Below are positions 45,638-56,982 of a stretch of DNA of 64,000 nt, piece after piece (position 1 is the stretch's first letter; each line of letters starts with the position of its first letter). Source of the stretch: Areca catechu (lineage: Eukaryota; Streptophyta; Magnoliopsida; Arecales; Arecaceae); NCBI GenBank assembly GCA_021397845.1, contig CM038044.1, forward strand, positions 84,825,942 through 84,889,941. Direction: 5' to 3'. Position numbers and translations under genes: made by a program. The notes below the pieces were generated by a model. It was not told the origin of the DNA. It did not search any database and saw nothing but the letters and a program-made list of their open reading frames with translations.

Positions 45638-46656
45638 GATTTTTCACGTGTTGACACATCATATTACAAATATTGTAATAAAGGTTTTAATTACAAAATA
45701 TTGATAATTATATGGAGGGTTAGTGGCAATGTGATTGCTTGATTAACTCAATTTGATTGAGCAATTAAGTTTGGGTCAAACCGAATGTGAATCGGTTTAG
45801 GCTCGGGTTAGGTCCAATGTGATTGGCCTAAATCATTGCATCCCATTTTAGATTTAAGTTTGAATTATGAATTCAAATCTTGATTTGGCAATTAAATTTA
45901 GAATTTAGTTTGAATTTAAAAGGATGTAACTCCCATGGCCTTGAATGTCATGTAACCCCCATAATTATGTAATCCCATAACTTATGTAACCCCATTTTTT
46001 TATAACTCTCCCCTTTTCTTCTCTCCCCACTTACCTCAATATTTGGGGGCTAAATGAGGACATGGAGAAGAGAGATTTTTGAAAGTTTTTGCTAAAAAAA
46101 CCTTTAAAAAGATGAAGAAAAGGCTAGAAGATTTTGAGACCTTTGTGTAGGGAAGAAAAGTTTGGGTTTGGGTGTGTCCTGCCTAGTGTTCTTGGCTTGG
46201 GAAGAGTGTCTTGGGAAGGGTTCTTGAATGCACTTCATAAATCCTCCATAGTACTTCTTCATCTTTTGAATTGTCCCAAAGAAGAAGAAGAAGAAGAAGA
46301 AGAAGAGACCATAAGCCATGGAAGAAGTACTGTGGAGGATTAAAGGTAAGGTTCTTCCTCAACTCAGCGAGTATCGCATCAGATTAAAGGTAAGGTTCTT
46401 GGTGAGTTTACTAAAGAAGTGAGATTGAGCATGTGCATTGAACATAGAGTGGTTCTATGTGAAGCATGACTTTGTATGCTTATATTTTCTTTCATTTCCA
46501 TGTTAATTCATACATGATCTTATTTGTAGGCCTATATTAGAAATGTTCTAATATTATATGTTGATTAATATGATTAATCTAGTCTTCTGCTACAATGCAA
46601 GGTTAAAAAAAATTTTAAAGTTGCATGACTATCACCTACAGATCATCACTTTATAG
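45638..46656 (+). mobile_element. B 5' LTR, right segment
   Basis: After the duplicated GATTT the B LTR continues to its primer binding site. A TATA-like TATAACTC lies near 46001, after a T-run. A (GAA)n tract is at 46281-46305 and creates false Glu- and Phe-run ORFs. The exact CA end is unclear. Confidence 0.7.
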
Positions 46657-46668
46657 TGGTATCAGATC
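46657..46668 (+). other. B primer binding site
   Basis: TGGTATCAGATC is the tRNA-Met type site with one change near its end. Confidence 0.7.
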
Positions 46669-48277
46669 GAGGTTCATTTGTATGATTATTTTACATGTAG
46701 ATATGAAATCTTAGTCTCCTTTCACATAGGAAGTACTTAGATTAAGGTGAATTCACCATGGCCGTCCGGTCATAGGAGAGAAGTAGGGTTTAAAGGCCCT
46801 CTCTTCAAATTCAATGGGGTCTCCTATGGCGTGTAGGGGTGCCGCTTGCATCATGATCTTATGAAGAAGAAAAGTAAAAGGTTTAGTAGATTCTAATAGT
46901 TTTAATCTTGTATGTTAGATCTTTAATTTGTTTTGATATGATCTAATACAATGATATGATCTAAATCCACTGAAAAGTTTAGTGAAAATCTTTGAATTTT
47001 TGTAAAATTGTTTCACAAATTTGAAATTATTTCAAATAATAAGTGATTAATTGAAAATGTTTCAATTAGAATTGATAAAATTAATTATAAATTAAGTTGT
47101 TTGATAACCTTTTAAGATTTAGGAATGTGATTAAAAATCTTAAGACATGATCATAACCTTGGGTTAATTAGGTTAGCTATGATTAAGTCCTTAATTGGGT
47201 TAGACCTAAGTTTAGATGAAATGGATTAAATATATAATAAGTCAAATCAAATATTGTACTAGGTCTCTTCTCTATAAATCACTCTAATTTGTTAGTTTGA
47301 TCAGTCCGTACATCTAAATGGACTTGATTTTTTGCTTCATGGTGAGCCCGAGCCTTTAGGTTAGTCCAATTGAGTCTGGTAAACCAATTAATGTCTAAGG
47401 AAAGTCTGGCATCTTGATCAAGGTTCTTTTGGGCTAACTCTTACCTGGCCAACTTAAGGTTGGTGTCAATGGCAAGAGGCTTACTTGGTGCAACCCATCC
47501 CTTGATCTCACTTACTTGGCCAATGTGGTGAACCAGAATTGATTGGATGACTTATTGATTCGAGTTAACCCATGTCAACTAAGGTTAATCAATCAAACTG
47601 GTTATTAGGTGCCTAAGGACCAATTGATCATGAACCCCTCTATGAGATAGTGGGAGGTTTCTTGATTAAGTCTATGTCTTCTCTTGATGTGTCATAACGA
47701 ATTAAGTCTTCTAAATTATTAGGTACTTTAAAAGACAAAGTTATAGAATAACCTAGTCTTAGCCTCCCATTGAGTGGATGATAATGAGTCCATTAGTCGG
47801 GTGATCATAGACAAATCCAAAGAGCGGGTGGTCATCAGGCTTGATGGCTCGGTGCAACTATCTTAGCAAGTGGTCAAGTTAGCCAGCCAAAGTCGGGCTT
47901 GATCATTCGTTAGTTAGAAGTATTGAAGTTGATCATCTTAATGGTTGGACCTAACTAGGACCTTCAATTGGAGGCCTAAAGATCGATTGATTAGCACCCT
48001 AGTGCAAAAAACTATTTACTAGAAATTGCTTCGAGAAGTAATTGATTATGAACCTATCAGTAGATGCACATGGGTTGGCCGGCCAAAGTTGGGCTCATGT
48101 GTAATCTATTGGATTCTAGTACCCGATAAGGAGTAAGTGTTATTCCTCAGATTGGAGTGTAAAGGCCACCAGTCTATACAAAATAATGGGAGAAACCTTT
48201 AGACTAAAGTCCATGTCTTTAGGATGATAATAATTCATATACACTAATATTTTTATTTGGGTTTTTCCTTTCAAATT
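46669..48277 (+). other. B leader with structured modules
   Basis: This 1.6-kb untranslated region has no supportable gene. The PBS-proximal hairpin module is at 46755-46860 (arms CATAGGAGA at 46771-46779 and TCTCCTATG at 46820-46828), and its sequence is related to the gypsy G1 and G2 leaders. The bulged hairpin module is at 47390-47525, with CCTGG-CCAAC / GTTGG-TGT-CAATGG at 47444-47472. Confidence 0.6.
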
Positions 48278-50150
48278 ATGTCTACCAATCCATCGCTCCG
48301 GTCATTGCTTGACAATGATAAACTTATGGATCCCAACTTCGATAACTGGCATCGAAGACTCAAAATAGTTCTGGAGCACGAAAGGATCCTATATATGATA
48401 GTGGATCCTACACCTAAGGAACCTGCTGCTAGTGCTCATACTGTAGTTAGGGATGCTTATCAAAAGTGGCTCTCTGATCAAACTATGGTGCGATGTATTA
48501 TGTTGGTGGCAATGAACGACGAGTTCAGTCACAGGTTCGAGGAAGCCTAACTAGAGGAGATCCTTCAAAAATTGAAGGAGTATTTTGGCACACCTGTTGA
48601 TATTAAGCGATACATGATTTTCTTTGCCATTTTCAGCACTCGGATGCGTGATAAAGCATCAGTCACTAATCATGTACTGTACATGATCGAGTTGATTGAG
48701 TATTTAAGCAAGCTCAGATTTTCCTTGCATGAGCAGCTAGGGAAAGATGCGATTTTGAATTCCTTGCCTCCCTCCTGCTTGGACTTTCTCGATCACTATA
48801 GATTGAATAGGCCTGTAGTAAACTACCATAATTTGTTGGGTTTACTGCAGATCTACAAGAAAGATCATCAGCTCAATAAAAGGTTGGTGAACCTAGTGGG
48901 AGGCAGTGCGATAAGACAACGTCCTTTTGGAAAAGGAAAAAAAAGAATAAATTCGAGAAGTTGCAAAGTACTGGGCCTAGTCAGACAAGGAAGAAGGCTA
49001 ATCAGAGTAAGGTAGAGTGATTCTATTGCAAGAAGCAGGGTCAATAAAGGAGGAACTGTCCTGCCTACCTTGCTACTCTTGACCTGAACAGGTCGAAGAA
49101 AAGAAAGTAGCAATCTATTGCTGCACATTGTAATTATATGATAATACCTTATAATTTCTTTATATATGATACTACTAATTGGGTATTGAATACTGGAAGT
49201 CCTATTCATATTTGTAATTCTTTGTAGGGGCTTCAAGTTAGTAGGAGATTCAAGGATGGTGAAAAATTCTTGAACATGGAAAATGGAAGCCAAGTTCCAA
49301 ACCTGGTGTTGGGAGTTATCAAGCTAGTTTTTGAGTCTTGTAATGTCATTTTGAATGACTGTCATTACTGTCCATCTTTTATTATGAATGTCATTTCTGT
49401 AAGCTAGTTGGCCAATGAAAATTATGAATTTTCAATAAAGAATGATGTTTTTTCTATTATTGTGAATGGTGTGAAACTTATGGATGGACGTTTAAGTAAT
49501 GGCATATACTTACTATCACAACCTATTACAGTAATAACTACTTCTAGCAAATTTCCTAGGATAGATAATGTCCGCGATAATTATCTCTGGTACTGTAGAC
49601 TATGTCACATTAACAAGAACAGGATCAACAAGTTAGTTAGAGAAGGTCTCCTGAATATCAGTGATTATGAATCACTACCAACTTATGAATCTTGTCTTCT
49701 TGGTAAAATGACCAAGTCACCTTTTCTTAGAATAGGTGAGTGAGCTTATGATATTCTTAGTCTGGTACATACTGATGTATGTGGACCAATGAATATCAGT
49801 GCCAGGGATGGGTATAACTATTTCATTATGTTTACAGATGACTTATCCATGTATGGTTGTCTTCTTAATGAGACATAAATCTAAATTGTTTGAAATGTTC
49901 AAATGATGTCAAAATGAAGTAGAAAAATAAACTGGAATATTTATTAAAACCCTTCGATCAGATCAAGGTGGTAAGTTTCTTTCTGGTGAGTTTTTGACTT
50001 ATCTTGAGAAGAAAGGAATTCTTTCTCAATGGACTCCTCTAGGGACACCTCAGTTAAATGGAGTGTCTGAAAGGAGGAACCGGACTCTATTAGATATGGT
50101 CCAATCCATTATGGGCTTAGCCAATCTACCTATATCCTTTTGGGGATATG
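48278..50150 (+). pseudogene. B gag, protease and integrase (first part)
   Basis: The start MSTNPSLRSLLDNDKL at 48278 resembles the family-A gag start. The gag core continues through stops at 48548-48550 and 49016-49018. A damaged zinc knuckle (FYCKKQGQ, His lost, then a stop) is near 49022. The protease region reads WVLNTGSPIHICNSL, in which the catalytic Asp is replaced by Asn. The integrase zinc part (YCRLCH, YESCLLGK), HTDVCGPM, RSDQGGKF and GVSERRNRTLLDM are seen with stops and a shift near 49870. The frame is cut at FWGY by A' at 50151 and resumes at 60059. Confidence 0.85.
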
Positions 50151-52518
50151 TGAAGGGAATATGCCCTATAAGCCAATCAATTTGTATCTTCCATAACCAT
50201 GTAAAGACATTTATTATGAATAAAGGCATCAATTTTATCATACGCTGTGTATTACTGTTCTTAATATATGATAAACCCCATAGATTAGGGTTAAGGTCTT
50301 AGGGCTATGATGAGATCATACCAGTGAGACCTAAAACCTTAGAAACCCTAATCTAAAGTATTCCTGGTCGATGGATCATTGAGTAGGGGATCAATGATTC
50401 CAGAAAGACCAGCACATTCTATGGAAAGGGTGACTGATCTCACAGTCACATGTGTTTGACACTAATACTAGAATGTGGGTGCTTATTAGAGAATAAGTTC
50501 ACTGAATTGATCCGACTAGAGAATATCTAATGGAGTCTTATCTGCTTGTCAATAAGATATTCTCCTAGTGGAAGTAATACATGTAATCCTTTGACCTGAG
50601 ATTACCATGGAACCTTGTATCCATGAAACCATGTTTTGGTTCATACTCATTCATGACTAAGTCATGTACGGGGTGTTCTGGATATGGTGAATTGAATATG
50701 GAGGTAATGAGTGGATCAATATGGAAGCAATCACTCCTAGTAAGAGGAGATTACATCCTACATGTTTCAATTAATTGATGAATCGGAAGACTTTGATCAA
50801 AGCAAAAATGAATATTGGAAATGGTTTCTAATATTTCATTAATTCATCATTATTAAATTGAAACAAAAATGAATATGATATTGAATTTGACATAATTCCA
50901 TATTCAGATTCATATTCGGGATGTTCGATGATTGCAGGATTAAATTGTATAGATGCTTCCCACTGAAGGGTATTTTTGGTATTTCCACCAAATTTCATAT
51001 TTTCTGGGAAGGCATGACACGTTGCTAGACGTCAATCATGTCTTGTAGGATTGATCAAATTAAATTGTTTAATTAGATCATTTATTAGAAAGAGTTCTAA
51101 TAGTTAAATCGGGTTAGCTCGATTTGACCTAAATCGGCTAGAAAGAGTTCTAACCAAGTTAGGTCAACTTGCACTCGGTCCTACTGCTAGCTAAATATGA
51201 AACCCAATGGGTCACACATAAAAGAGAATTAATCAAGAATTTAATTTAGATTAAATTATGTTTGCAAGTGAGACATACTAGCATATGTTGCAAACCCTAG
51301 CTTTAAATCGAATTAGATTTGATTTTTGGTTCCTAATTGACCTTAATTTGATTCTAATTGAGCCTAATTAGAGTCTAATTATGTATATCAGGTTTTGGGC
51401 TAACCATAGGCTAACCCAAAACATTTTTGCTGCACCCAAATTCCCTTCCATTGCCGCCTCTTTTGTTTTTTGCGCCAAGGAAGAGAGAGAGTCCCAGGGC
51501 GCGGGGCTCTCCACTTATGCGCACGAAAATAATTTGAGAAAGATGAAAGGCGTGGACTCTCCTTCTCATGAGGCGCCTTTTGACGCCGCCACTTCTGGTT
51601 TAGCGCCGATTGGAGAGAGAGTCCCAGTGCGCTGGGACTCTGCTTTTTGCGCACGCAACAAATGAGAAATGTTTTGGAGCGGCTTCCAATATGATTTAGC
51701 GCCTTGTTTGGAGTCCATGGGATAGGCATCCAACGGCTAAGAGTGTTTTAAGAAGGAATGAAGTCGCAGATTGACTTCCCGGTTGCGCGAAATAACGTAA
51801 CTTCGGAACTGCGCCTTCTCATTTCTTAAAAACACGCGACTTTTCTTCTCAGAAAAGCCGTGGATTTAAATCTGAAAAGCCGTGAGAAAGGTTGCAAACC
51901 TTGGATTGGCATCTCTGCATTTTCTATTTAAAGGCAAGGGAATTGGGTTGGAGTTTTTTACGTGATTTTCTTTCCTCTTCCCAAGACTGTTTATTTCCTT
52001 TCTTGTTTTTTAACAGAGTCTCCTTCACAGAAGTTTTCTTCTGTCGAGACTTTTGTACGTAACAAGAATAAGAGATAAACTCTTAAAGGATAAAGGAAAA
52101 GAAAAGGGTTAAATCCTTCTCCAAATATTCTTCCACTAAAGGAGAGCATTAGTTCACTCTATTCAAGAAAAAGGGTGTTTCTTTTAGCCTAGTGTTCAAG
52201 GGAAGATAAAGCCATAAAAGGGAAGAAGGAAGTGCCAAGAAGAGGAACCATTTGTTGATGAAGCTAGTGTCTTGATTTCTACTCTTGTGGATCACCATTG
52301 GAGGGCGGACGTGTGGACGCCTAGTGGAGAATTCGTTTTCATATTCAAAAGTTTATCTTCATCAACTTGGAATTAGCAAATCAAGGTTGGTGAACTTAAC
52401 CTAATATAATGTATGCATGATTTAGTTCTTAATAAGTAGATCTTGGGAAATTGATTTGGTATAGGTAGACATAAAATTTTGAATTCCATGTCTATACCAT
52501 GGACACCGAATCACATCA
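50151..52518 (+). mobile_element. A' 5' LTR
   Basis: It starts TGAAGGGAATATGCCC and ends CGAATCACATCA. It includes a GC-rich U3 hairpin (GAGTCCCAG / CTGGGACTC near 51619-51642), a CTATTTAAAGG box at 51924-51934 and the GTGGATCACCATTGGAGGG block near 52287. The 94- and 109-aa ORFs at 51381-51729 are repeated in the other LTR and are not supported as genes. Confidence 0.95.
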
Positions 52519-52519
52519 G

Positions 52520-52532
52520 TGGTATCAGAGCT
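52520..52532 (+). other. A' primer binding site
   Basis: TGGTATCAGAGCT, tRNA-Met type, lies one base after the LTR. Confidence 0.9.
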
Positions 52533-53760
52533 CTCTTATTAGGGCTAAAATCATGTTCTATATATGTTTCTTTATTAAAGGCTGAAATTGTATGTTAGCA
52601 TGATTGGTCATTTTATTAACATACATAAGTTAGGGTTTAATATAATGCTGTGCATAATGCTTCGGATTGGATATGAAATAATATGTTTAGATTATTTTGT
52701 CACATTCCATTTTGATGATTGGCACTGGTTAGGGTTTTCACACAAACCCTAATCAATATAGAGATATGTTTAGCATCTTAGTTATCATTCTGAAATAAGG
52801 TTGCCCTGGCATAATGGTGGATCCATTATGTGGTAGATGGTTGTCCTAGAATGATAACACACCTAGCACATAAATGCTTAGTTGTAAAAAGCATGATATT
52901 CTGAATAAAATAAATGCTTAGATGTTAAAAGCATGATATTTGGTATGACTATAGAAAGTTTAAAGAATGTGCTCTTTTTATAGCCCTCCTTTTCAAAATT
53001 ATATTAAGTTGTGGTATAATTAACCAATAGCAATTTTGGTCTAGATGAATAATAAATCATTCGGTGTCTAAGAAAGGTGGTTCATGATTGGTAAAGAGAT
53101 AAGTGGTTTTTAATTGGTTCCGTTGTCTGACCTGGCCAATTTTTATTGGTGTCTAGGAAAGCAACGGGGGGACTCCCACCTCTCTCCCACCTGCCTGGCC
53201 GATTTGATTAATTTAAATCTTGACTAAGGTGCTTAGTGTTATAATCACTACATGTGGCCTTCCTTCATGCTAGGATACTATTATGTTATCATCAATATTA
53301 GGTTTGTTGTGTTACTGCAAGACCTAATATTATGATTGACATGATATTACCCTAGTGCATAAAGATGCTTACAGGATATTCAACATAATGCTTTGTTGTG
53401 TCACTGCAAGGGCATTTATGTTTGAATATTAACTGTGAAGAAATGAAGGGTCTTACTTAACTAAAACATTATGGTTTGTTGTGTCACCGCAAGACCAAAA
53501 TGTTTTAGAGGCCAAGTTATTGTTGAGAATTGTATTAAGGTACAATTGGAAAGAATTTCCTACCTTTGAACCTATAAAAGATTTGTTGTGTCACTGCAAG
53601 ATCTTTTATAAGCAATTAGGGTCTCAACTCCACTAATTCATGTCATGATGAGGGCCATGACTATTAGTGGGAGATAATTAAATTAAAGTCCAAATTTAAT
53701 AATGTTTTTTGTCAAATCATGGTTGATTGCTTATGTAATGTTATTTGTTAATGTAGATTA
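52533..53760 (+). other. A' leader with three groups of RNA structures
   Basis: There is no gene between the primer binding site and gag. Structures visible in order: a TTAGGGTTT/AAACCCTAA hairpin (52729-52752); a long stem GTTATCATTCT/AGAATGATAAC (52781-52858) enclosing CATAATGG/CCATTATG; the bulged hairpin module (53060-53205); and four hairpins with a shared loop (53294-53610). The word ATAAATGCTTAG...GCATGATATT is duplicated at about 52880-52940. Confidence 0.75.
53294..53610 (+). ncRNA. Four-hairpin array with constant loop (cis-acting RNA, proposed)
   Basis: H1 53294-53331 has arms AATATTAGGT/ACCTAATATT. H2 about 53376-53429 has arms of about 16 bp around ATGC/GCAT. H3 53461-53508 has CTAAAACATTATGGT/ACCAAAATGTTTTAG. 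H4 53573-53610 has TATAAAAGAT/ATCTTTTATA. Each arm pair is unrelated to the others in sequence, but every loop reads TTGTTGTGT(C/T)AC(T/C)GCAAG. Element A has the matching array. It would be part of the genomic RNA leader, not a separate transcript. Confidence 0.6.
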
Positions 53761-56700
53761 ATGGCTTCATCACTTTCACTGCGAAGCATATTAGATACCA
53801 ACAAACTAACTGGTCCAAATTATGTGGACTGGTTGAGGAACTTAAAGATAGTACTCAGTTCAGAGAAGCTGTCCTATATTCTTGACACCCCTAGTCTAAA
53901 TCCACTAGGGGATGATGCAACAGAGGAAGATAGGGCCACATACAAGATGTGGCAGAATGATTCCATATCTGTCAAGTGTATCATACTCGCCTCCATGACT
54001 AATGAGTTACAGAGGCAGCATGAAAATATGGATACACACTCCATAATGCTCAACCTTAAGGAGCTCTATGGAGAACATAGCCGAACAGCTCGATATGAAA
54101 TAACCAAGCAACTGTTCAGGGCTAGAATGACAGAAGGTACATCTGTACAAAACCATGTTCTTATGGTTATTGACTTGATCACCCGATTAGGTCAATTGGG
54201 TTTTGTGATGGATGGGGAGTTGAATCAAGATCTGATCTTACAATCACTCCCGGACTCATTCTCCCAGTTTGTTCTAAATTATCATATGAACAAACTTAAC
54301 GCTTCCTTGCCTGAGCTGTTAAACATGTTGAAGACAGCCGAGAGCCATGTTAAAAATAAAAAGGCTCCACTTCTTCTTGTGAGTAATAAGAAGAAGATAG
54401 GCAAGAAGGGTTCTGGCAAGAAGAAGCTGAACCCTAAAGGTGGCATGTTCAAGAAGAAGGGAAAGAAGGCCTCAGACAAGATGACCTGCTTCTTTTGCGG
54501 CAAAGCGGGACACTGGAAAAGGAACTGCAAGGCTTACCTTGCAAGTTTGAAGCCCGGTGCATCAGATGCACCAAAAGGTATGCATGAGATACATACTATA
54601 TTAACATTGAATTCTTCCATATCAAATACTTGGGTATTAGATACCGCCTGTGGTTACCATATCTGCAAATCATTGCAGGGGCTGCAGAGGCTTGAAGTAT
54701 TGAGGGAAGGTGACTTCGAACTCTACGGTGCTGGAGGAGAAATTATCCAAGCTGAAGCTGTAGGGATCTACTATTTGAAGTTGCCTAATGGGAAGATCTT
54801 AGAGCTTAAGAAATGTTATTATATGCCTAAGATCATTAGAAATATTATATCTATACCCTTGTTAATAGAACAGGGTTATGTAATGAATGTAAAGAGCAGT
54901 GGTTGCTCTATAACATTTTCTAATGAAATTATATGTTCTGGCATATTTTCTAATGGTCTTTTGACTCTATCTCTCAATGATAATATATTTCATATAAATG
55001 AAAATGGTAAACGTAAGAGGGAAAATCTTAATAATACTTTACTTTGGCATTGTCGCCTTGGTCATATAAGTGAGACCAGGATTAGTAAGTTATGCAAGGA
55101 AAATATCCTTGATCCTTATGATTATGAATCATTAGGAACTTGCGAATCATGTCTCATGGGTAAAATGACCAAGTCTCCATTTAGTGGACATGGAGAGAGG
55201 ACAACTGAGTTATTAGGACTTGTACATTCTGATGTATGTGGTCCTATGACAACTCAGGCCAAAGGAGGATACTCATACTTCATCACATTTACTGATGATT
55301 TATCAAGATTCGGATATGTGTATCTTATGAAACACAAATCCGAAGCTTTTGATAAGTTCAAAGAGTATCAGAGTATGGTCGAAAAACAAACCGAGAAAAG
55401 TATAAAAATCCTCAGATCTGATAGAGGAGGAGAATACTTATCCACGGAGTTTTTGGACCATCTTAAAGTTAATGGTATTCTCTCAGAATGGACACCTCCT
55501 TTTACACCACAGCTAAATGGTGTAAGTGAAAGGAGGAATCGTACCTTACTAGATATGATACGGTCCATGATGTGCTTCACTGATTTGCCCATTTCCTTCT
55601 GGGGTCATGCCTTAGAAACAGCTGCATATATCTTAAACAGAGTACCTTCAAAATCTATCTCTAGCACCCCATATGAGATATGGAGTGGAAAGAAGCCTTA
55701 TCTTAAATATTTTAAGATATGGGGATGTCCGGCTTATGTTAAAAGGAATTTTGGACATAAGCTAGATGCTAGGTCAGATAAATGTCTATTTATAGGATAT
55801 CCTAAGGAAACTAGAGGATATCTATTCTATAACCCTACTGAACAAAAGGAATTTGTCAGTAGGCATGCCACTTTTCTTGAAAAAGAATTTATTATACAAA
55901 AGAATAGTGGGAGAAATATTGAGCTTAATGAAGTTCAAGAAGAACAAATAGACAATTCTCAACCAGAAGAACACATAATTAGGTTAGAACCAAAACACAC
56001 AACTCCACCCCGTAGGTCGGATAGAGTGCGACAAACACCTCAGAGGTATGGGTTCGTTATTGAAAATAATGAAGCCCACATCATTGAAAATGATGAACCA
56101 CTGACCTATACGGAAGCTGTCATGAGTAGGGACTCAGACAGATGGCATCAAGCCATGGAATCCGAGATAGACTCAATGTATGTCAACCAAGTATGGACTT
56201 TGGTTGATCCTCCCCAGGGTGTAAACCCAATAGGGAGCAAATGGGTCTATAAGAAAAAGATCGGAGCAGATGGTAAAGTTGAAACTTATAAAGCCAGATT
56301 GGTGGCTAAGGGTTTTCGACAAAAACAGGGCATTGATTATGATGAAACATTTTCACCTGTTGCCATGCTCAAATCTATACGGATTATGCTTGCTATAGCA
56401 GCATACCATGATTATGAGATCTGGCAGATGGATGTGAAGACAGCATTCCTTAATGGTTTCCTTGAGGAAGAAGTCTACATGTCACAGCCAGAAGGTTTTG
56501 TCTTGGAAGATAAACCTAATCAGGTATGTAAGCTAAAGAAATCCATTTATGGATTAAAGCAAGCTTCACGGAGTTGGAACATCAGATTTGATGTAACCAT
56601 AAAAGAGTTTGGTTTCATCAAAAATGAAGATGAACCTTGTGTGTACAAGAAGACTAGTGGGAGTGCTGTAGTCTTCTTGGTTCTGTATGTGGATGACATA

Positions 56701-56982
56701 CTGCTCATTGGGAATGATATCCCAATGTTACAATCAGTTAAAGTTTGGCTATCCAAACAGTTTTCAATGAAAGACTTGGGAGAAGCATCCTATGTACTGG
56801 GTATAAAGATCTATAGAGATAGATCTAAAAGGATGCTGGGCTTATCCCAGTCAAGGTACATTGACTTAGTGCTGAAGAGATTCAGCATGGATGGGAGTAA
56901 AAGAGGTTACCTTCCTATGAGTCAAGGTATACATCTCTCAAAAGGATGTCTCCTAAGACTCCTGAAGAGAGAAATAGAATGA
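53761..56982 (+). CDS. gag-pol: A' gag-pol polyprotein through RT (1073 aa, frameshifted at the end)
   Basis: A single open frame starts MASSLSLRSILDTNKL. gag occupies about 1-240 and the CCHC knuckle is C243-C246-H251-C256 (CFFCGKAGHWKRNC). The protease is LDTACGYH, with Asp at 294. The integrase zinc set is H430, H435, C461, C464. The catalytic triad is D491, D554 and E590, with exactly 35 residues between the last two (DD35E). RT spans about 828-1060 with D891 in QMDVKTAFLNG and YVDDILLIG at 976-984. gag and pol share one frame, as in many copia elements. A 1-nt loss in a short A-run near 56940 ends the frame after a few wrong residues; RNase H continues in the next frame. All visible catalytic residues before that point are present. 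Confidence 0.95.
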   Translation: MASSLSLRSILDTNKLTGPNYVDWLRNLKIVLSSEKLSYILDTPSLNPLGDDATEEDRATYKMWQNDSISVKCIILASMTNELQRQHENMDTHSIMLNLKELYGEHSRTARYEITKQLFRARMTEGTSVQNHVLMVIDLITRLGQLGFVMDGELNQDLILQSLPDSFSQFVLNYHMNKLNASLPELLNMLKTAESHVKNKKAPLLLVSNKKKIGKKGSGKKKLNPKGGMFKKKGKKASDKMTCFFCGKAGHWKRNCKAYLASLKPGASDAPKGMHEIHTILTLNSSISNTWVLDTACGYHICKSLQGLQRLEVLREGDFELYGAGGEIIQAEAVGIYYLKLPNGKILELKKCYYMPKIIRNIISIPLLIEQGYVMNVKSSGCSITFSNEIICSGIFSNGLLTLSLNDNIFHINENGKRKRENLNNTLLWHCRLGHISETRISKLCKENILDPYDYESLGTCESCLMGKMTKSPFSGHGERTTELLGLVHSDVCGPMTTQAKGGYSYFITFTDDLSRFGYVYLMKHKSEAFDKFKEYQSMVEKQTEKSIKILRSDRGGEYLSTEFLDHLKVNGILSEWTPPFTPQLNGVSERRNRTLLDMIRSMMCFTDLPISFWGHALETAAYILNRVPSKSISSTPYEIWSGKKPYLKYFKIWGCPAYVKRNFGHKLDARSDKCLFIGYPKETRGYLFYNPTEQKEFVSRHATFLEKEFIIQKNSGRNIELNEVQEEQIDNSQPEEHIIRLEPKHTTPPRRSDRVRQTPQRYGFVIENNEAHIIENDEPLTYTEAVMSRDSDRWHQAMESEIDSMYVNQVWTLVDPPQGVNPIGSKWVYKKKIGADGKVETYKARLVAKGFRQKQGIDYDETFSPVAMLKSIRIMLAIAAYHDYEIWQMDVKTAFLNGFLEEEVYMSQPEGFVLEDKPNQVCKLKKSIYGLKQASRSWNIRFDVTIKEFGFIKNEDEPCVYKKTSGSAVVFLVLYVDDILLIGNDIPMLQSVKVWLSKQFSMKDLGEASYVLGIKIYRDRSKRMLGLSQSRYIDLVLKRFSMDGSKRGYLPMSQGIHLSKGCLLRLLKREIE

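Noticed and set aside
46281..46305. ORFs with Glu or Phe runs (46104-46343)
   Set aside because: They are produced by a GAA microsatellite inside the B LTR.
51381..51729. Overlapping 94-aa and 109-aa ORFs, repeated identically at 58916-59264
   Set aside because: They lie in the two LTRs of A', overlap on opposite strands and show no known motif; identity reflects the young LTRs, not conservation.
53294..53610. Possible CRISPR array (repeats with different spacers)
   Set aside because: The constant part is a hairpin loop flanked by self-complementary arms, spacing is irregular, and the context is a plant retrotransposon leader.
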